DNA of 64,000 nt, from positions 565,036-629,035 of the forward strand of contig CAVYEW010000018.1 in assembly GCA_963767645.1 (NCBI GenBank). The letters run 5' to 3'. Shown one piece after another: positions 18,397 through 27,215 of the stretch. The notes below the pieces were generated by a model. It was not told where the DNA came from. It was given only the letters and a program-made list of their open reading frames with translations, and ran no database searches. The translations under genes were made by a program, and so were the position numbers. This DNA comes from DATFDN01 sp963767645. GTDB taxonomy: Bacteria; Pseudomonadota; Alphaproteobacteria; Acetobacterales; Acetobacteraceae. Every line of letters begins with the position of its first letter. The first letter of the stretch is position 1.

Positions 18397-18691
18397 CGCG
18401 TTTCTCCGGCGGGTGTTCCGCGGCATTGTGCCTGGACGGGAGGCCCGGGACCAGGGCGGAGTTGAAGCCGCGGCGACGACACTCAGTTTAGGTATTGCGC
18501 TTTCCGATCGACGGGCCGATATAGCGCTCACCTGTGAATGCGTGATTGGCGTCCCGATTCTCTCGGGACTGTCTTCCGGGATTTCCGACCGCAACTCGTT
18601 CGCCCCCATCATCGCGCGGGCTGGCGAACTTTCAGGCGCTGTGCCAGGCATGTCCCTGGGCGGCGCTGGAGCCCATATCTACGTGTCATCC

Positions 18692-19897
18692 ATGACTTTC
18701 GAGGCGCTCGGCATCGCCGGGCCCTTTCTGCGTGCCCTCGAGCGAGAGGGGTTCCGCGAGCCGACCCCGATCCAAGCACAAGCCATTCCTCCCTTGCTCG
18801 CCGGCCAGGACCTGGTTGGCGTCGCCCAGACTGGTACCGGCAAGACGGCGGCGTTCGCACTGCCCATGCTGCAACGCCTGTCAGCCGAGCCATTTCGTCC
18901 ACGGCGCTATGCCGCTTCGGCGCTGATTCTCGCTCCGACGCGTGAACTCGCACTGCAGATCGAGGACAGCCTGAAGCGGCTGGGGTCCGGTTCGAAACAG
19001 CGCATCGTTGCGATCCTTGGCGGCTGCAGCCGCGGGATGCAGGTGCGGCGGATGCAGTCCGGCGCCGACATCGTGGTCGGCACGCCCGGCCGGATCTGCG
19101 ATCTGATGTCCACGGGCGAACTCCTCCTCGCCCAGGTCCGGCATTTCGTCTTGGACGAGGCGGATCGCATGCTTGATCTCGGCTTCATCAAGGATATACA
19201 CCGCATCGTGGCCGCGTTGCCGACTGCGCGGCAGTCGGCCCTGTTCTCGGCCACTATGCCGCACGATGTGCGGCGGCTTGCCGAGGGGCTGCTCCGTGAT
19301 CCGGTCCGGGTGGAAATCGCGGGTACCGAGCCTTCCGCGCCTCGGATCGAGCAGCACGTGCATTTCGTGGCCTCTCCCGAAAAGCGGGCGCTGTTGAGTC
19401 GGCTACTTGACAATCCCGACCTGTCGCGGGTCATCGTCTTTACTCGCACCAAGCGCACCGCCAATCGCGTCGCCGAGGACCTGGATCGGGGCGGTGTGCG
19501 GGTGAGTGCCTTGCATGGCAACAAGAGTCAGCCCGCGCGTCAGAAGGCGCTGGAGCAGTTTCGCAGCGGCAAGGCTCGCGTGCTCGTTGCGACCGACATT
19601 GCCGCGCGGGGCATCGACGTGGCCGGCATCTCCCACGTCATCAATTATGATCTTCCAGCGCAGCCCGAGGATTACGTCCATCGCATCGGGCGGACCGCGC
19701 GTGCCGGCGCCAGCGGTATCGCGATCTCGTTCTGTGATCCTGCCGAGCGCGGGGCGCTGCGCGGAATCGAGCGGACGACCAGAGCGCCGATCAAGGTCGT
19801 GGGCTCGGTGGCTGGACAGCTGCCGTCAGCGCCGCCGCCGCCGAGGCCGGGTCGAAAGGGAGGGTCGCGCGACACCGGGATGCGCTCTGCCGTTTAA
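18692..19897 (+). CDS. DEAD-box ATP-dependent RNA helicase (RhlE-like)
   Basis: A 401-residue RNA helicase with all core motifs: Q motif (FREPTPIQAQAIP), I AQTGTGKT, Ia PTRELALQ, Ib GTPGRI, II DEAD, III SAT, IV VIVFTRTK, V ATDIAARGIDVAG and VI HRIGRTARAG, then a short basic tail (PRPGRKGGSRD). It resembles RhlE-type helicases of ribosome assembly and cold adaptation. The frame is open about 300 bases upstream; the MTFEALGIAGPFLRALE start fits the family, but MSLGGAGAHIYV at 18650 is possible. The 295-base leader upstream has no feature I recognise. Confidence 0.93.
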   Translation: MTFEALGIAGPFLRALEREGFREPTPIQAQAIPPLLAGQDLVGVAQTGTGKTAAFALPMLQRLSAEPFRPRRYAASALILAPTRELALQIEDSLKRLGSGSKQRIVAILGGCSRGMQVRRMQSGADIVVGTPGRICDLMSTGELLLAQVRHFVLDEADRMLDLGFIKDIHRIVAALPTARQSALFSATMPHDVRRLAEGLLRDPVRVEIAGTEPSAPRIEQHVHFVASPEKRALLSRLLDNPDLSRVIVFTRTKRTANRVAEDLDRGGVRVSALHGNKSQPARQKALEQFRSGKARVLVATDIAARGIDVAGISHVINYDLPAQPEDYVHRIGRTARAGASGIAISFCDPAERGALRGIERTTRAPIKVVGSVAGQLPSAPPPPRPGRKGGSRDTGMRSAV

Positions 19898-19998
19898 CCG
19901 CGAAACTGCTCGATATTACAGCGAGATTTACGTTCAAATACCGCGCTACCCGCGACAGTTCCGGAAGTGAAATCCGGCGCTCAAGCGAGGGGCAAGGC

Positions 19999-21333
19999 AT
20001 GGCTGACCCGCAGACCAAGTTTCATTATGCACCGAACGCGAACATCACATCCAGCGGACAATACGCGCCGGGTTCTGACGGATTCAACCTAGCCGATGTC
20101 AGCAGCGTCGGTGCCGTCAACAGCCTGCCTGCCGGGGACAAGGGGCTGGTCTGGATCGGCATCGGCGACGGTGCCACGAGTGCGTTCCAAAGCGCGGTCA
20201 CGCCCTTCATCGGCAACCCGAACGTCTATGGTTTCTATCTCTACGATGAGCCGGACCCCACGGGCCAATATGGCCCGCTCGTCACGGCGGCAAACCTGAA
20301 GGCCGAGTCCGACTGGATTCATGCCAATGATCCGGGGGCCAAGACTTTCATCGTGATGATGAATCTCGGATCTCCGACGAGTCCGAGTTACGCGAACACG
20401 TACAATCCGGCGAACACCGACATCGATCTGTTTGGCCTCGATCCCTATCCGGTGCGCCCGCAGTTCAGCAACGGAGTGAATTACAGCGTCATCCCCGACG
20501 CGGTGTCCGCGGCCGAGTCGGCGGGAATCCCGGCCAGCCAGATCGTGCCGGTCTATCAAGCGTTTGGCGGCGGTGGCTATACGAGCTACACGTTGCCCAC
20601 CGCCAGCCAGGCGCAGCAAATTCTGTCCACCTGGGGCTCGGTTGTCCCCAACCCGGCATTCGACTACGCCTATAGCTGGGGCACGCAAAGCGGGGATTCA
20701 GCGCTGGTCAACACACCAGCGCTGCAGCAGGTCTTCGCCGCTCACAACAAGGGCGCGGCGCCCCCGCCTCCGCCGCCTCCCACGCTGAGCGACAGCACCA
20801 TGACCGCGACCGACAGTCACGGGGTGACTGCCTCCGTCCCTGTCATCGCGTCCGGTTCCCAGGATTTCACCGGCCCGTTGTCCGGGACCGTGCATCAGAC
20901 GGTCGTGTCAGGCGTGGACGATGTCTCGGCCGACGCGGCTATCGTTTCCGAGCATCTCCAGTTCGGCAGCGGAACTCAGCAGATGAAGTTCATCGGCTCG
21001 CAGACGATTGCTGTCACCGGCGGCACCGGAAGCGACACCGTCGCGGTTGCGGCGGGCACCAATTCCTTCACCGCGGGTACCGGCACGCTCGACGTGACCG
21101 GAGGCTCGGGGCACGATGCGTACGTCTACCATGCGGCAGACGGCCTGCTGCGTGTCGAGGATTTCTCGCGTCAAAAGGGCGACAGCCTCACCGTCGACAA
21201 ATCGCTCCAGGGTTCCCTGCACAAGGCCTCAGACGGCAATGGAGGCACGATGTTGAGCTTCGGCTCGACCGGGAAGGGCGTCGATCTCGCGCACGTCTCG
21301 TCCTTCTCGGTCTCGCGCATCCATTTCGTCTGA
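19999..21333 (+). CDS. Probable secreted glycosidase-like protein with RTX-like beta-roll C terminus
   Basis: A 444-residue protein in two parts. Residues 1-250 look like a TIM-barrel glycoside-hydrolase-like domain (GLVWIGIGDG, VYGFYLYDEPDP, TFIVMMNLGS, DLFGLDPYPV, QIVPVYQAFGGGG). A run of seven prolines near 255 leads to a Gly/Asp/Thr-rich beta-repeat region (TGGTGSDTVAVAAGTNSFTAGTG, TGGSGHDAYVYH, RVEDFSRQKGD). There is no N-terminal signal peptide; such C-terminal repeats are typical of type I secreted proteins whose export signal is at the C terminus. No transporter genes are nearby. The catalytic acids are not certain, and the substrate is unknown. Confidence 0.75.
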   Translation: MADPQTKFHYAPNANITSSGQYAPGSDGFNLADVSSVGAVNSLPAGDKGLVWIGIGDGATSAFQSAVTPFIGNPNVYGFYLYDEPDPTGQYGPLVTAANLKAESDWIHANDPGAKTFIVMMNLGSPTSPSYANTYNPANTDIDLFGLDPYPVRPQFSNGVNYSVIPDAVSAAESAGIPASQIVPVYQAFGGGGYTSYTLPTASQAQQILSTWGSVVPNPAFDYAYSWGTQSGDSALVNTPALQQVFAAHNKGAAPPPPPPPTLSDSTMTATDSHGVTASVPVIASGSQDFTGPLSGTVHQTVVSGVDDVSADAAIVSEHLQFGSGTQQMKFIGSQTIAVTGGTGSDTVAVAAGTNSFTAGTGTLDVTGGSGHDAYVYHAADGLLRVEDFSRQKGDSLTVDKSLQGSLHKASDGNGGTMLSFGSTGKGVDLAHVSSFSVSRIHFV

Positions 21334-21346
21334 GCGCTTCCTGCCG

Positions 21347-21709
21347 TCAGTCCCCGCGGCGGCGGGAGCGGCGGAGCTGGCCGAGGAGAAAGGTGGCAAT
21401 CGGACCCGTGAGCGCGGCCAGGGAGAGGCTGCGCTGCGCGCTGTCGAGGGCACGGCGGCGGACTTCCAGCGCCTCTAGCGAGACGCGGTCCTCGCCGCCG
21501 CGCATCAGGGCCATGCCCAGCAGCACCACGACCACCAGCAGGTTGCCGCCCAGCGCCACCAACGCGGCCTCCTCGGGCTGGAAGTGCTTGGCCACGTAGC
21601 TCCAGAAGGCCACCTCCAGGAAACCGAGGCAGGCGAGCAGGAACGGCACCGCCATTATGGCCAGGACGATCTGGACCACGATCCGGCGCACGCGCCGCTT
21701 CAGCCTCAC
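21347..21709 (-). CDS. Phage-holin-superfamily/YqjE-like small membrane protein
   Basis: A roughly 120-residue protein with two hydrophobic helices (IVVQIVLAIMAVPFLLACLGFLEVAFW and EEAALVALGGNLLVVVVLLGMAL) and a basic C-terminal tail. The frame opens with a GTG at 21709 and no clear ribosome-binding site; it is also open upstream through AQIAAQAEGVRLKRR, which looks like the usual N terminus of the family, so a non-ATG start overlapping the preceding gene is possible. It forms a pair with the ElaB/YqjD-like gene, as in many proteobacteria. Function is not established. Confidence 0.68.
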   Translation of the reverse strand: MRLKRRVRRIVVQIVLAIMAVPFLLACLGFLEVAFWSYVAKHFQPEEAALVALGGNLLVVVVLLGMALMRGGEDRVSLEALEVRRRALDSAQRSLSLAALTGPIATFLLGQLRRSRRRGD

Positions 21710-21756
21710 TCCCTCCGCCTGGGCGGCAATCTGGGCGAAGCGAACCGGCCGCGCCG

Positions 21757-22008
21757 TCAGCGGAGCACCCGTGCGGCCAGGAATCCGATCGCCCCGGCGA
21801 CCAGCACGGCCATGATCGGCTGTTGCCTCACCCGCCCGGACACCGCCTCGGCCTGGTGGCGCGCCGCGCCCATCGCAGATTCGGCGCGGCCGGCGGCGTC
21901 AGCGAGGGCGGGCGTGACGCGCTCGCGCATCAGCGTCTCGACCTGGGCGCGCAGCTTGGCGACCTGCTCGGTCACGTCTTCCGCGTTCGGCATCGATTTT
22001 CCGGCCAT
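21757..22008 (-). CDS. ElaB/YqjD/DUF883-like membrane-anchored protein
   Basis: An 83-residue protein starting MAGKSMPNAEDVTEQVAKLR. A long amphipathic helix (QVETLMRERVTPALADAAGRAESAMGAARHQAE) is followed by a C-terminal membrane anchor ending GAIGFLAARVLR. This is the layout of ElaB/YqjD proteins, inner-membrane proteins reported to bind ribosomes in stationary phase in E. coli. The start is chosen by family pattern; an open frame extends further upstream. Confidence 0.75.
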   Translation of the reverse strand: MAGKSMPNAEDVTEQVAKLRAQVETLMRERVTPALADAAGRAESAMGAARHQAEAVSGRVRQQPIMAVLVAGAIGFLAARVLR

Positions 22009-22118
22009 CTCTGCTCGTTCCTTACGCTTCTGGTCCGCTGGTCCAGAGTTAGGGGTGCGCCGCCGCCATTTCGAGCAAGCGGCAATCACGCCAGCGTGGG
22101 AACGACCGGCCGCTTGCG

Positions 22119-22832
22119 TCAGTAGCGGCGCATCAGTGCCACCAGCCGACCCTGCACCTTGACGCGCTCGGCAGGGAAGATGCGGGTCTCGTGGCGCTGG
22201 TTGGCAGGTTCGAGGGCGACGGAGTTGCCGCGGCGGCGGAGGCGCTTGAGCGTCACCTCCTCCTCGTCCACCAAGGCGACGACCACCTGCCCGTTATCCG
22301 CGGTCTCGCCCCTTCGGATGATGACCGTGTCGCCGTCCAGGATACCCGCCTCGATCATCGAATCTCCCGCAACTTCAAGAGCGTAGTGCTCCCCGGAGCC
22401 GATCATCGCGAGGGGGACCTCGATCTGGGAGCTGTTGTCGCGCAGCGCCTCGATCGGCAGACCGGCGGCGATGCGGCCATAGAGCGGGAGCTGGATCGCC
22501 GCCGCCTCCTCCGCGGCCCGCACGCCCGGCAGCTTCGGGCTGAAATCGCCGCGGATCACATTCGGCGCGAAGCCGCTGCCAGAAGCCTCCGGTTCCACGG
22601 CCGAGCGCGGCTGCTGATCGTCGGGCAGACGAACCACCTCCAGCGCGCGCGCCCGATGATGGCGACGGCGCAGGAAGCCGCGTTCCTCAAGCGCCGAGAT
22701 CAGGCGGTGGATGCCGGACTTGGATTTAAGGTCGAGGGCTTCCTTCATTTCCTCGAACGAGGGGGAGAAGCCGGTCTGCTTCAGATACCGGTCGATGAAG
22801 ACGAGCAGTTCATGTTGCTTGCGGGTCAGCAT
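22119..22832 (-). CDS. lexA: LexA repressor
   Basis: SOS-response repressor and self-cleaving protease, 237 residues, long as usual for alphaproteobacterial LexA. N-terminal winged helix-turn-helix: MLTRKQHELLVFIDRYLKQT...SPSFEEMKEAL. Predicted cleavage site Ala123-Gly124 in YGRIAAGLPIEA, nucleophile Ser158 in VAGDSMIEAG, general base Lys196 in EVTLKRLRR. It is the last gene of the trpG-trpD-trpC-moaC-moeA-lexA string, but has its own promoter region with a LexA-type direct repeat, so it is probably autoregulated. Confidence 0.97.
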   Translation of the reverse strand: MLTRKQHELLVFIDRYLKQTGFSPSFEEMKEALDLKSKSGIHRLISALEERGFLRRRHHRARALEVVRLPDDQQPRSAVEPEASGSGFAPNVIRGDFSPKLPGVRAAEEAAAIQLPLYGRIAAGLPIEALRDNSSQIEVPLAMIGSGEHYALEVAGDSMIEAGILDGDTVIIRRGETADNGQVVVALVDEEEVTLKRLRRRGNSVALEPANQRHETRIFPAERVKVQGRLVALMRRY

Positions 22833-22898
22833 GGAGTGAATTCCCCTGGCCGGCCGGAGAATCGCGAAGGTCGAACGAACAAACCGGCAACTGCCGAT

Positions 22899-22913
22899 GT
22901 TCTAGATAGGTTC
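22899..22913 (-). promoter_or_regulatory. LexA (SOS) box upstream of lexA
   Basis: On the plus strand GTTC-TAGATAG-GTTC, a direct repeat with a 7-base spacer; read in the lexA direction it is GAAC-N7-GAAC. This GTTC-N7-GTTC form is the known LexA target in alphaproteobacteria. It lies 67 bases upstream of the lexA start in the 106-base gap after moeA, the right place for autoregulation. Confidence 0.85.
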
Positions 22914-22938
22914 GCGCGGTCGCGTCAAGCGTTTCGAT

Positions 22939-24144
22939 TCACAATCCAAGCGAATCCAGGCGAATGGCCGAAACCTCGGCGCCCGCCGGCAGGGCCGGGG
23001 CGTGCGGCGGGCGAAGGATCAGCGCGTCTGCCTGCGCCAAGCGCCGCAGCATCGCCGAGTCCTGCACCGGGACCGGGGTCGCCACCAGGCGCCCCGCGCC
23101 GTCGCGCGCGAGCGCGGCCCGCAGATGATCGGCGCGCGCATCGTTCGCCGCCACCGGCGCGCCGAGGAGCGCGGTACTCGTCGGCGGCGGCTCGGGCGGG
23201 AGGCCGGACAGGGCGGCGAGCGCCGGGACCAGGAACAGGATCGCGCAGACCAGGGCGGAGACCGGGTTGCCCGGCAGGCCGAGCACCGGCACCGGCCCGA
23301 GCCGGCCGAACATCAACGGCTTGCCCGGCCGCATCGCGATCTTCCAGAAATCCACCTCCAGGCCGCGCGACGTCAATCCCTCGACCACCAGGTCGTGGTC
23401 GCCCACGCTCGCGCCTCCCGTCGTGACCAGCATGTCGGTCCCGCGCGCCGCGTCGGCCACGGCGGCGATCGCGGCACGGTCGTCGCGGACGACCGGCAAT
23501 ACGACCGCCTGCCCGCCGGCGGCGCGGATCAGCGCGGCGAGCGCGTGCGAGTTGGAGCTGACGATGCCGCCCGGAGGGATCGGCTCGCCCGGCATGGCGA
23601 TCTCGTCACCGGTCGCCAGCACGCCAATGCGCGGGCGGCGATGCACGGCGACCCAGGGATGGTTGGCGGCGGCGGCGAGCCCTACGTCCCGCGCGCCGAG
23701 GCGCCGGCCCGCCGACAGCACGGTGTCGCCCTTGGCGAAGTCCTGGCCGGCGCGGCGGATGTGCCGGCCGGGCCGCGCGGCCTCGTTGACCCGCACACGC
23801 TCCGCCTCGCGGCTCGCGTCCTCCTGCAGCAGGACCGCGTCGGCGCCTTCGGGCACCAGGCTGCCGGTGAACAGGCGCACCGCTTGGCCCGGCCCGACCG
23901 TGCCGGCAAAGGGGTGCCCCGCCGGCGCCTCGCCGATCACCTCTAGCACCGCGCCCACCGTTGCGTCGGCGGCGCGCAGCGCATAGCCGTCCATCGCCGA
24001 GACATCGGCCGGCGGCTGCGTCAGACGGGCGACGACCGGTGCGGCCGTCACCCGTCCCCAGGAATCGGCCAGGGCGACGATCTCGGCCGGGAGCGGGTGC
24101 AGATCGGCCAGAATCCGGTGTCGGGCTTCCTCGACGCTGAGCAT
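22939..24144 (-). CDS. moeA: Molybdopterin molybdenumtransferase MoeA
   Basis: Inserts molybdate into adenylylated molybdopterin in the last step of molybdenum cofactor synthesis; cytoplasmic. The 401-residue protein opens MLSVEEARHRILADLHPLP and shows ALADSWGRVTAAPV, DVSAMDGYALR, VLATGDEI, VTTGGASVGDHDLV and FGLPGNPVSALV-type (here LGLPGNPVSALVCA) motifs. It starts 4 bases after moaC, so it belongs to the same transcript. Confidence 0.96.
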   Translation of the reverse strand: MLSVEEARHRILADLHPLPAEIVALADSWGRVTAAPVVARLTQPPADVSAMDGYALRAADATVGAVLEVIGEAPAGHPFAGTVGPGQAVRLFTGSLVPEGADAVLLQEDASREAERVRVNEAARPGRHIRRAGQDFAKGDTVLSAGRRLGARDVGLAAAANHPWVAVHRRPRIGVLATGDEIAMPGEPIPPGGIVSSNSHALAALIRAAGGQAVVLPVVRDDRAAIAAVADAARGTDMLVTTGGASVGDHDLVVEGLTSRGLEVDFWKIAMRPGKPLMFGRLGPVPVLGLPGNPVSALVCAILFLVPALAALSGLPPEPPPTSTALLGAPVAANDARADHLRAALARDGAGRLVATPVPVQDSAMLRRLAQADALILRPPHAPALPAGAEVSAIRLDSLGL

Positions 24145-24148
24145 GGGG

Positions 24149-24622
24149 TCAATCCTGCCGGAACTCGCCCGACTTGCCGCCGTCCTTGTAGGTGACGCGC
24201 ACCGCCTCGATCCGCATCCCGCGATCCACTGCCTTGCACATATCATAGACGGTCAAGGCGGCGACCGAGGCCGCGGTGAGCGCCTCCATCTCCACCCCGG
24301 TCTGGCCGGTGGTGCGCACCGTCGCCTCGATCTCCACCGCCGCCTCGGCCTCATCGGGCGCGAGGTCCACGGAGACGGCGGCGATCGGCAGGGGGTGGCA
24401 GAGCGGGATCAGCTCGGCGGTGCGCTTGGCCGCCATGATGCCGGCCAGGCGCGCGACCGCGAGCACGTCGCCCTTCTTGGCCTTGCCCTCGCGGATCAGC
24501 GCCAAAGTCGCTTTCTGCATCACCACGCGCGCCCGCGCGGTCGCGCGCCGAGCCGTCGTGGGCTTGCCCGAGACATCGACCATCGCGGCGTTGCCGCGCG
24601 CGTCGAAGTGGGTCAGGCTCAC
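24149..24622 (-). CDS. moaC: Cyclic pyranopterin monophosphate synthase MoaC
   Basis: Second enzyme of molybdopterin synthesis, turning the MoaA product into cyclic pyranopterin monophosphate. The 157-residue protein opens LTHFDARGNAAMVDVSGKPTT-like as in the family and carries the conserved IPLCHPLPI, GVEMEALTAASVA, TVYDMCKAVD and KDGGKSGEF motifs. Its start overlaps the trpC stop by four bases, so translation is coupled. Confidence 0.97.
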   Translation of the reverse strand: MSLTHFDARGNAAMVDVSGKPTTARRATARARVVMQKATLALIREGKAKKGDVLAVARLAGIMAAKRTAELIPLCHPLPIAAVSVDLAPDEAEAAVEIEATVRTTGQTGVEMEALTAASVAALTVYDMCKAVDRGMRIEAVRVTYKDGGKSGEFRQD

Positions 24623-25467
24623 GCCGCGAACGCCCCGAGGGCATCGCCGGCGAGTAGCTCGCGGACCGCGGCGCCGACGTCCGGCTGACGCATCAGCCCC
24701 TCGCCCACCAGGAACGAGAGCGAGCCGGCCCTGGCCAAGCGCCGGAGGTCCGCGTTGGTGCGCATGCCGCTCTCCGAGATCAGGAAGCGGTCGGGCGGGA
24801 CCAGCGGCGCCAGCCGTTCCGTGGTCGCAAGATCGGTCTCCAGCGTCTTGAGATTGCGGTTATTGATGCCGATGAACTGGGTCTGCAGCCCGAGCGCGCG
24901 TTGCAGCTCCCGCTCGTTATGCACCTCGGCCATCACGTCCATATCGAGCGACCGGGCGACCTCCTCCAGCTCGCGGGCGAGGTCATCGGACAAGGCGGCC
25001 ATGATGAGCAGGATGCAGTCGGCGCCCATGGCCCGGCTCTCGTATACCTGCCAGGGCTCCAGGATGAAGTCCTTGCGCAGCACGGGAAGGCTCACGGCTT
25101 CGCGGGCGGCGATCAGGTCGCGGTCGCTGCCCTGGAAATTCGGGCCTTCGGTGAGCACCGACAGGCAGGTCGCACCGCCCTCCTCGTAGGCACGGGCGAG
25201 CACGGCGGGATCGAAGTCGGGGCGGATCAGGCCGCCGGAGGGCGACGCCCTCTTGATCTCGGTGATGAGCGCATACCGTCCCTGGGCGATGCGCTCCTTG
25301 AGCGCACCGCCGAAGCCGCGCGGCGCGTCCGATTGGGCGGCGATGCCCTGGCGCAGCGTGCCGAGGCTGAGATCGGCCTTGCGCCGCGCCACTTCCGCGC
25401 GAGTGGCCGCGCAGATGCGCTCAAGCACGTCCTCGCCGGTGGACCCGGCCATTGCGTCCGCGACCAT
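24619..25467 (-). CDS. trpC: Indole-3-glycerol phosphate synthase
   Basis: Closes the indole ring in tryptophan biosynthesis. A 282-residue single-domain TIM barrel (not fused to TrpF). Visible: ITEIKRASPSGGLI, SVLTEGPNFQGS, VLRKDFILEPWQVYESRAMGADCILL, MAEVHNEREL, GINNRNLKTLETDL and LISESGM. It sits between trpD (18 bases upstream) and moaC (overlapping). Confidence 0.97.
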   Translation of the reverse strand: MVADAMAGSTGEDVLERICAATRAEVARRKADLSLGTLRQGIAAQSDAPRGFGGALKERIAQGRYALITEIKRASPSGGLIRPDFDPAVLARAYEEGGATCLSVLTEGPNFQGSDRDLIAAREAVSLPVLRKDFILEPWQVYESRAMGADCILLIMAALSDDLARELEEVARSLDMDVMAEVHNERELQRALGLQTQFIGINNRNLKTLETDLATTERLAPLVPPDRFLISESGMRTNADLRRLARAGSLSFLVGEGLMRQPDVGAAVRELLAGDALGAFAA

Positions 25468-25485
25468 CCTTCTCCCCTCCTTCGT

Positions 25486-26538
25486 TCAACGGGCGGCCGC
25501 TGCCGGCGATCCCGCCCCCGAGGCAGCGAGCGCCGTCTCGCGGCGCAGCCGCTCCAGGGCTGCCAGTGCCGCGCCTGATGCGAGCGTGCGATCGGCCAGC
25601 GCGACGCCGTCGCGCAGGTCGCGCGCACGTCCGGCGACAATCAGGGCGGCGGCGGTATTCAGCGCCACGGTGTCGCGATATGGGTTGCACGCACCTTCCA
25701 GCAACGCACGGAGCGCGGCGGCGTTGAAGACGGCGTCTCCGCCCTGGATCGCGGCGACCGGCGCGCGCGCGAAGCCGGCGTCCTCCGGGGTCAGCGTGAA
25801 CGCGCGCAGCACGCCGTCCTGAAGCTCGACCACGTGGTTCTCGCCGGCGACGGTCAGCTCGTCGAGGCCTTGGCCGTGGACGACCCAGGCACGGTCGGCG
25901 CCCAGCCGGCCCAGCGTCTCGGCCATCGGCCGGGTCCAGGCGGGATCGAAGACGCCGGTGAGCTGGCGCCGCACCCGAGCCGGGTTGGCGAGCGGGCCGA
26001 GCAGGTTGAAGATCGTGCGCGTGCCAAGCTCGACCCGCGGGCCCGCGGCGTGGCGTATCGAGGGATGGTGGAGGGGCGCGAACAGGAAGGCGCAGCCGGC
26101 GGCGCGGAGGATCGCGGGCAACCGGTCCAGCGGCACGTCCACGATGACCCCCAGCGCAGCCAGCACGTCGGCCCCGCCAGTGCGCGAGGACAGGGCCCGG
26201 TTGCCGTGCTTGGCGACGGGAACCCCGCTTCCCGCCAGCACCAAGGCGACGGCGGTGGAGACGTTCAGCGTGCCGGCATTGTCGCCGCCGGTGCCACAGA
26301 CATCGATCGCATCTTCCGGCGCCGCGACCGCGCTCATTCGCGCGCGCATGGCCCGCACCGCGCCGGTGAGCTCGGCCACGGTCTCGCCGCGCACCCGCAT
26401 AGCCATCAGCAGCGCGCCGATCTGCGCGGGCGTGGCCTCGCCCGACATGATGATCTCGAACGCCGCTTCCGCCTCCGCCTCGGTGAGCGTTGCACCGGCG
26501 GCAAGCCGGGCGAGTGCGGGCTTGAGATTGCTGGACAC
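25486..26538 (-). CDS. trpD: Anthranilate phosphoribosyltransferase
   Basis: Transfers phosphoribose from PRPP to anthranilate in tryptophan biosynthesis. The 350-residue protein shows the phosphate-binding VCGTGGDNAGTLNVST, KHGNRALSSRTGGADVL and NLLGPLANPARV motifs. The start lies 6 bases downstream of trpG; both genes are on the minus strand. Confidence 0.97.
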   Translation of the reverse strand: MSSNLKPALARLAAGATLTEAEAEAAFEIIMSGEATPAQIGALLMAMRVRGETVAELTGAVRAMRARMSAVAAPEDAIDVCGTGGDNAGTLNVSTAVALVLAGSGVPVAKHGNRALSSRTGGADVLAALGVIVDVPLDRLPAILRAAGCAFLFAPLHHPSIRHAAGPRVELGTRTIFNLLGPLANPARVRRQLTGVFDPAWTRPMAETLGRLGADRAWVVHGQGLDELTVAGENHVVELQDGVLRAFTLTPEDAGFARAPVAAIQGGDAVFNAAALRALLEGACNPYRDTVALNTAAALIVAGRARDLRDGVALADRTLASGAALAALERLRRETALAASGAGSPAAAAR

Positions 26539-26544
26539 GCAGGC

Positions 26545-27147
26545 TCAGGCCGCGGCGCGCGCAACGCCCTGGTTATCGCCCCGAGCAATGCGCAGGAAAT
26601 TGGCCAGGATGGCGTGGCCGTGCTCGCTGGCGATGCTCTCGGGATGAAATTGCACCCCGAACACCGGCAAGACGCGATGCCGCAGGGCCATCACCAGCCC
26701 GTCCTCGGTCCAGGCGTTCGCGACCAGGCACTCGGGCAGGCCTTCCCGAACAACGATCAGGCTGTGGTAGCGGGTTGCTGCGAAGGGGGAAGGCAGGCCC
26801 GCCAGCAGGTCGGTGCCATCATGGAAGACGCGGCTGGTCTTGCCGTGCATGGGCGCGGGCGCCCGCGCCACGACGCCGCCGAATGCCTGACCGATCGCCT
26901 GATGGCCGAGGCAGACGCCGAGCAAGGGAACGCGCCCGGCGCTCGCCGCGATCAGCTCGAGACAGATCCCCGCCTCGTTCGGGGTGCATGGTCCGGGGGA
27001 CAGCACGATCGCCTCCGGCCCGCGGGCGAGGGCAGCCTCGACGGTGATCCGGTCGTTGCGCACCACCTCGCATCGCGCGTCGAGATCGCCCAGGAAATGC
27101 ACGAGGTTGAAGGTGAAGCTGTCATAGTTGTCGATCAGCAGGATCAT
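26545..27147 (-). CDS. trpG: Anthranilate synthase component II (glutamine amidotransferase)
   Basis: Supplies ammonia from glutamine to TrpE. The 200-residue class I amidotransferase starts MILLIDNYDSFTFNLVHFLG; catalytic Cys in GVCLGHQAIGQ, catalytic His and Glu in GVQFHPESIASEHG. The frame is open upstream, but this start is the family one. trpE is not in the window, so it is encoded elsewhere. It may also serve 4-amino-4-deoxychorismate synthesis, as TrpG/PabA proteins often do. Confidence 0.95.
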   Translation of the reverse strand: MILLIDNYDSFTFNLVHFLGDLDARCEVVRNDRITVEAALARGPEAIVLSPGPCTPNEAGICLELIAASAGRVPLLGVCLGHQAIGQAFGGVVARAPAPMHGKTSRVFHDGTDLLAGLPSPFAATRYHSLIVVREGLPECLVANAWTEDGLVMALRHRVLPVFGVQFHPESIASEHGHAILANFLRIARGDNQGVARAAA

Positions 27148-27215
27148 GGCGGCATCCTGCGCGCGACGGCTTGCGGGTGGCAAGAGCCGGCGTTCGTCGT
27201 GTGCTGGTCGGGGCA

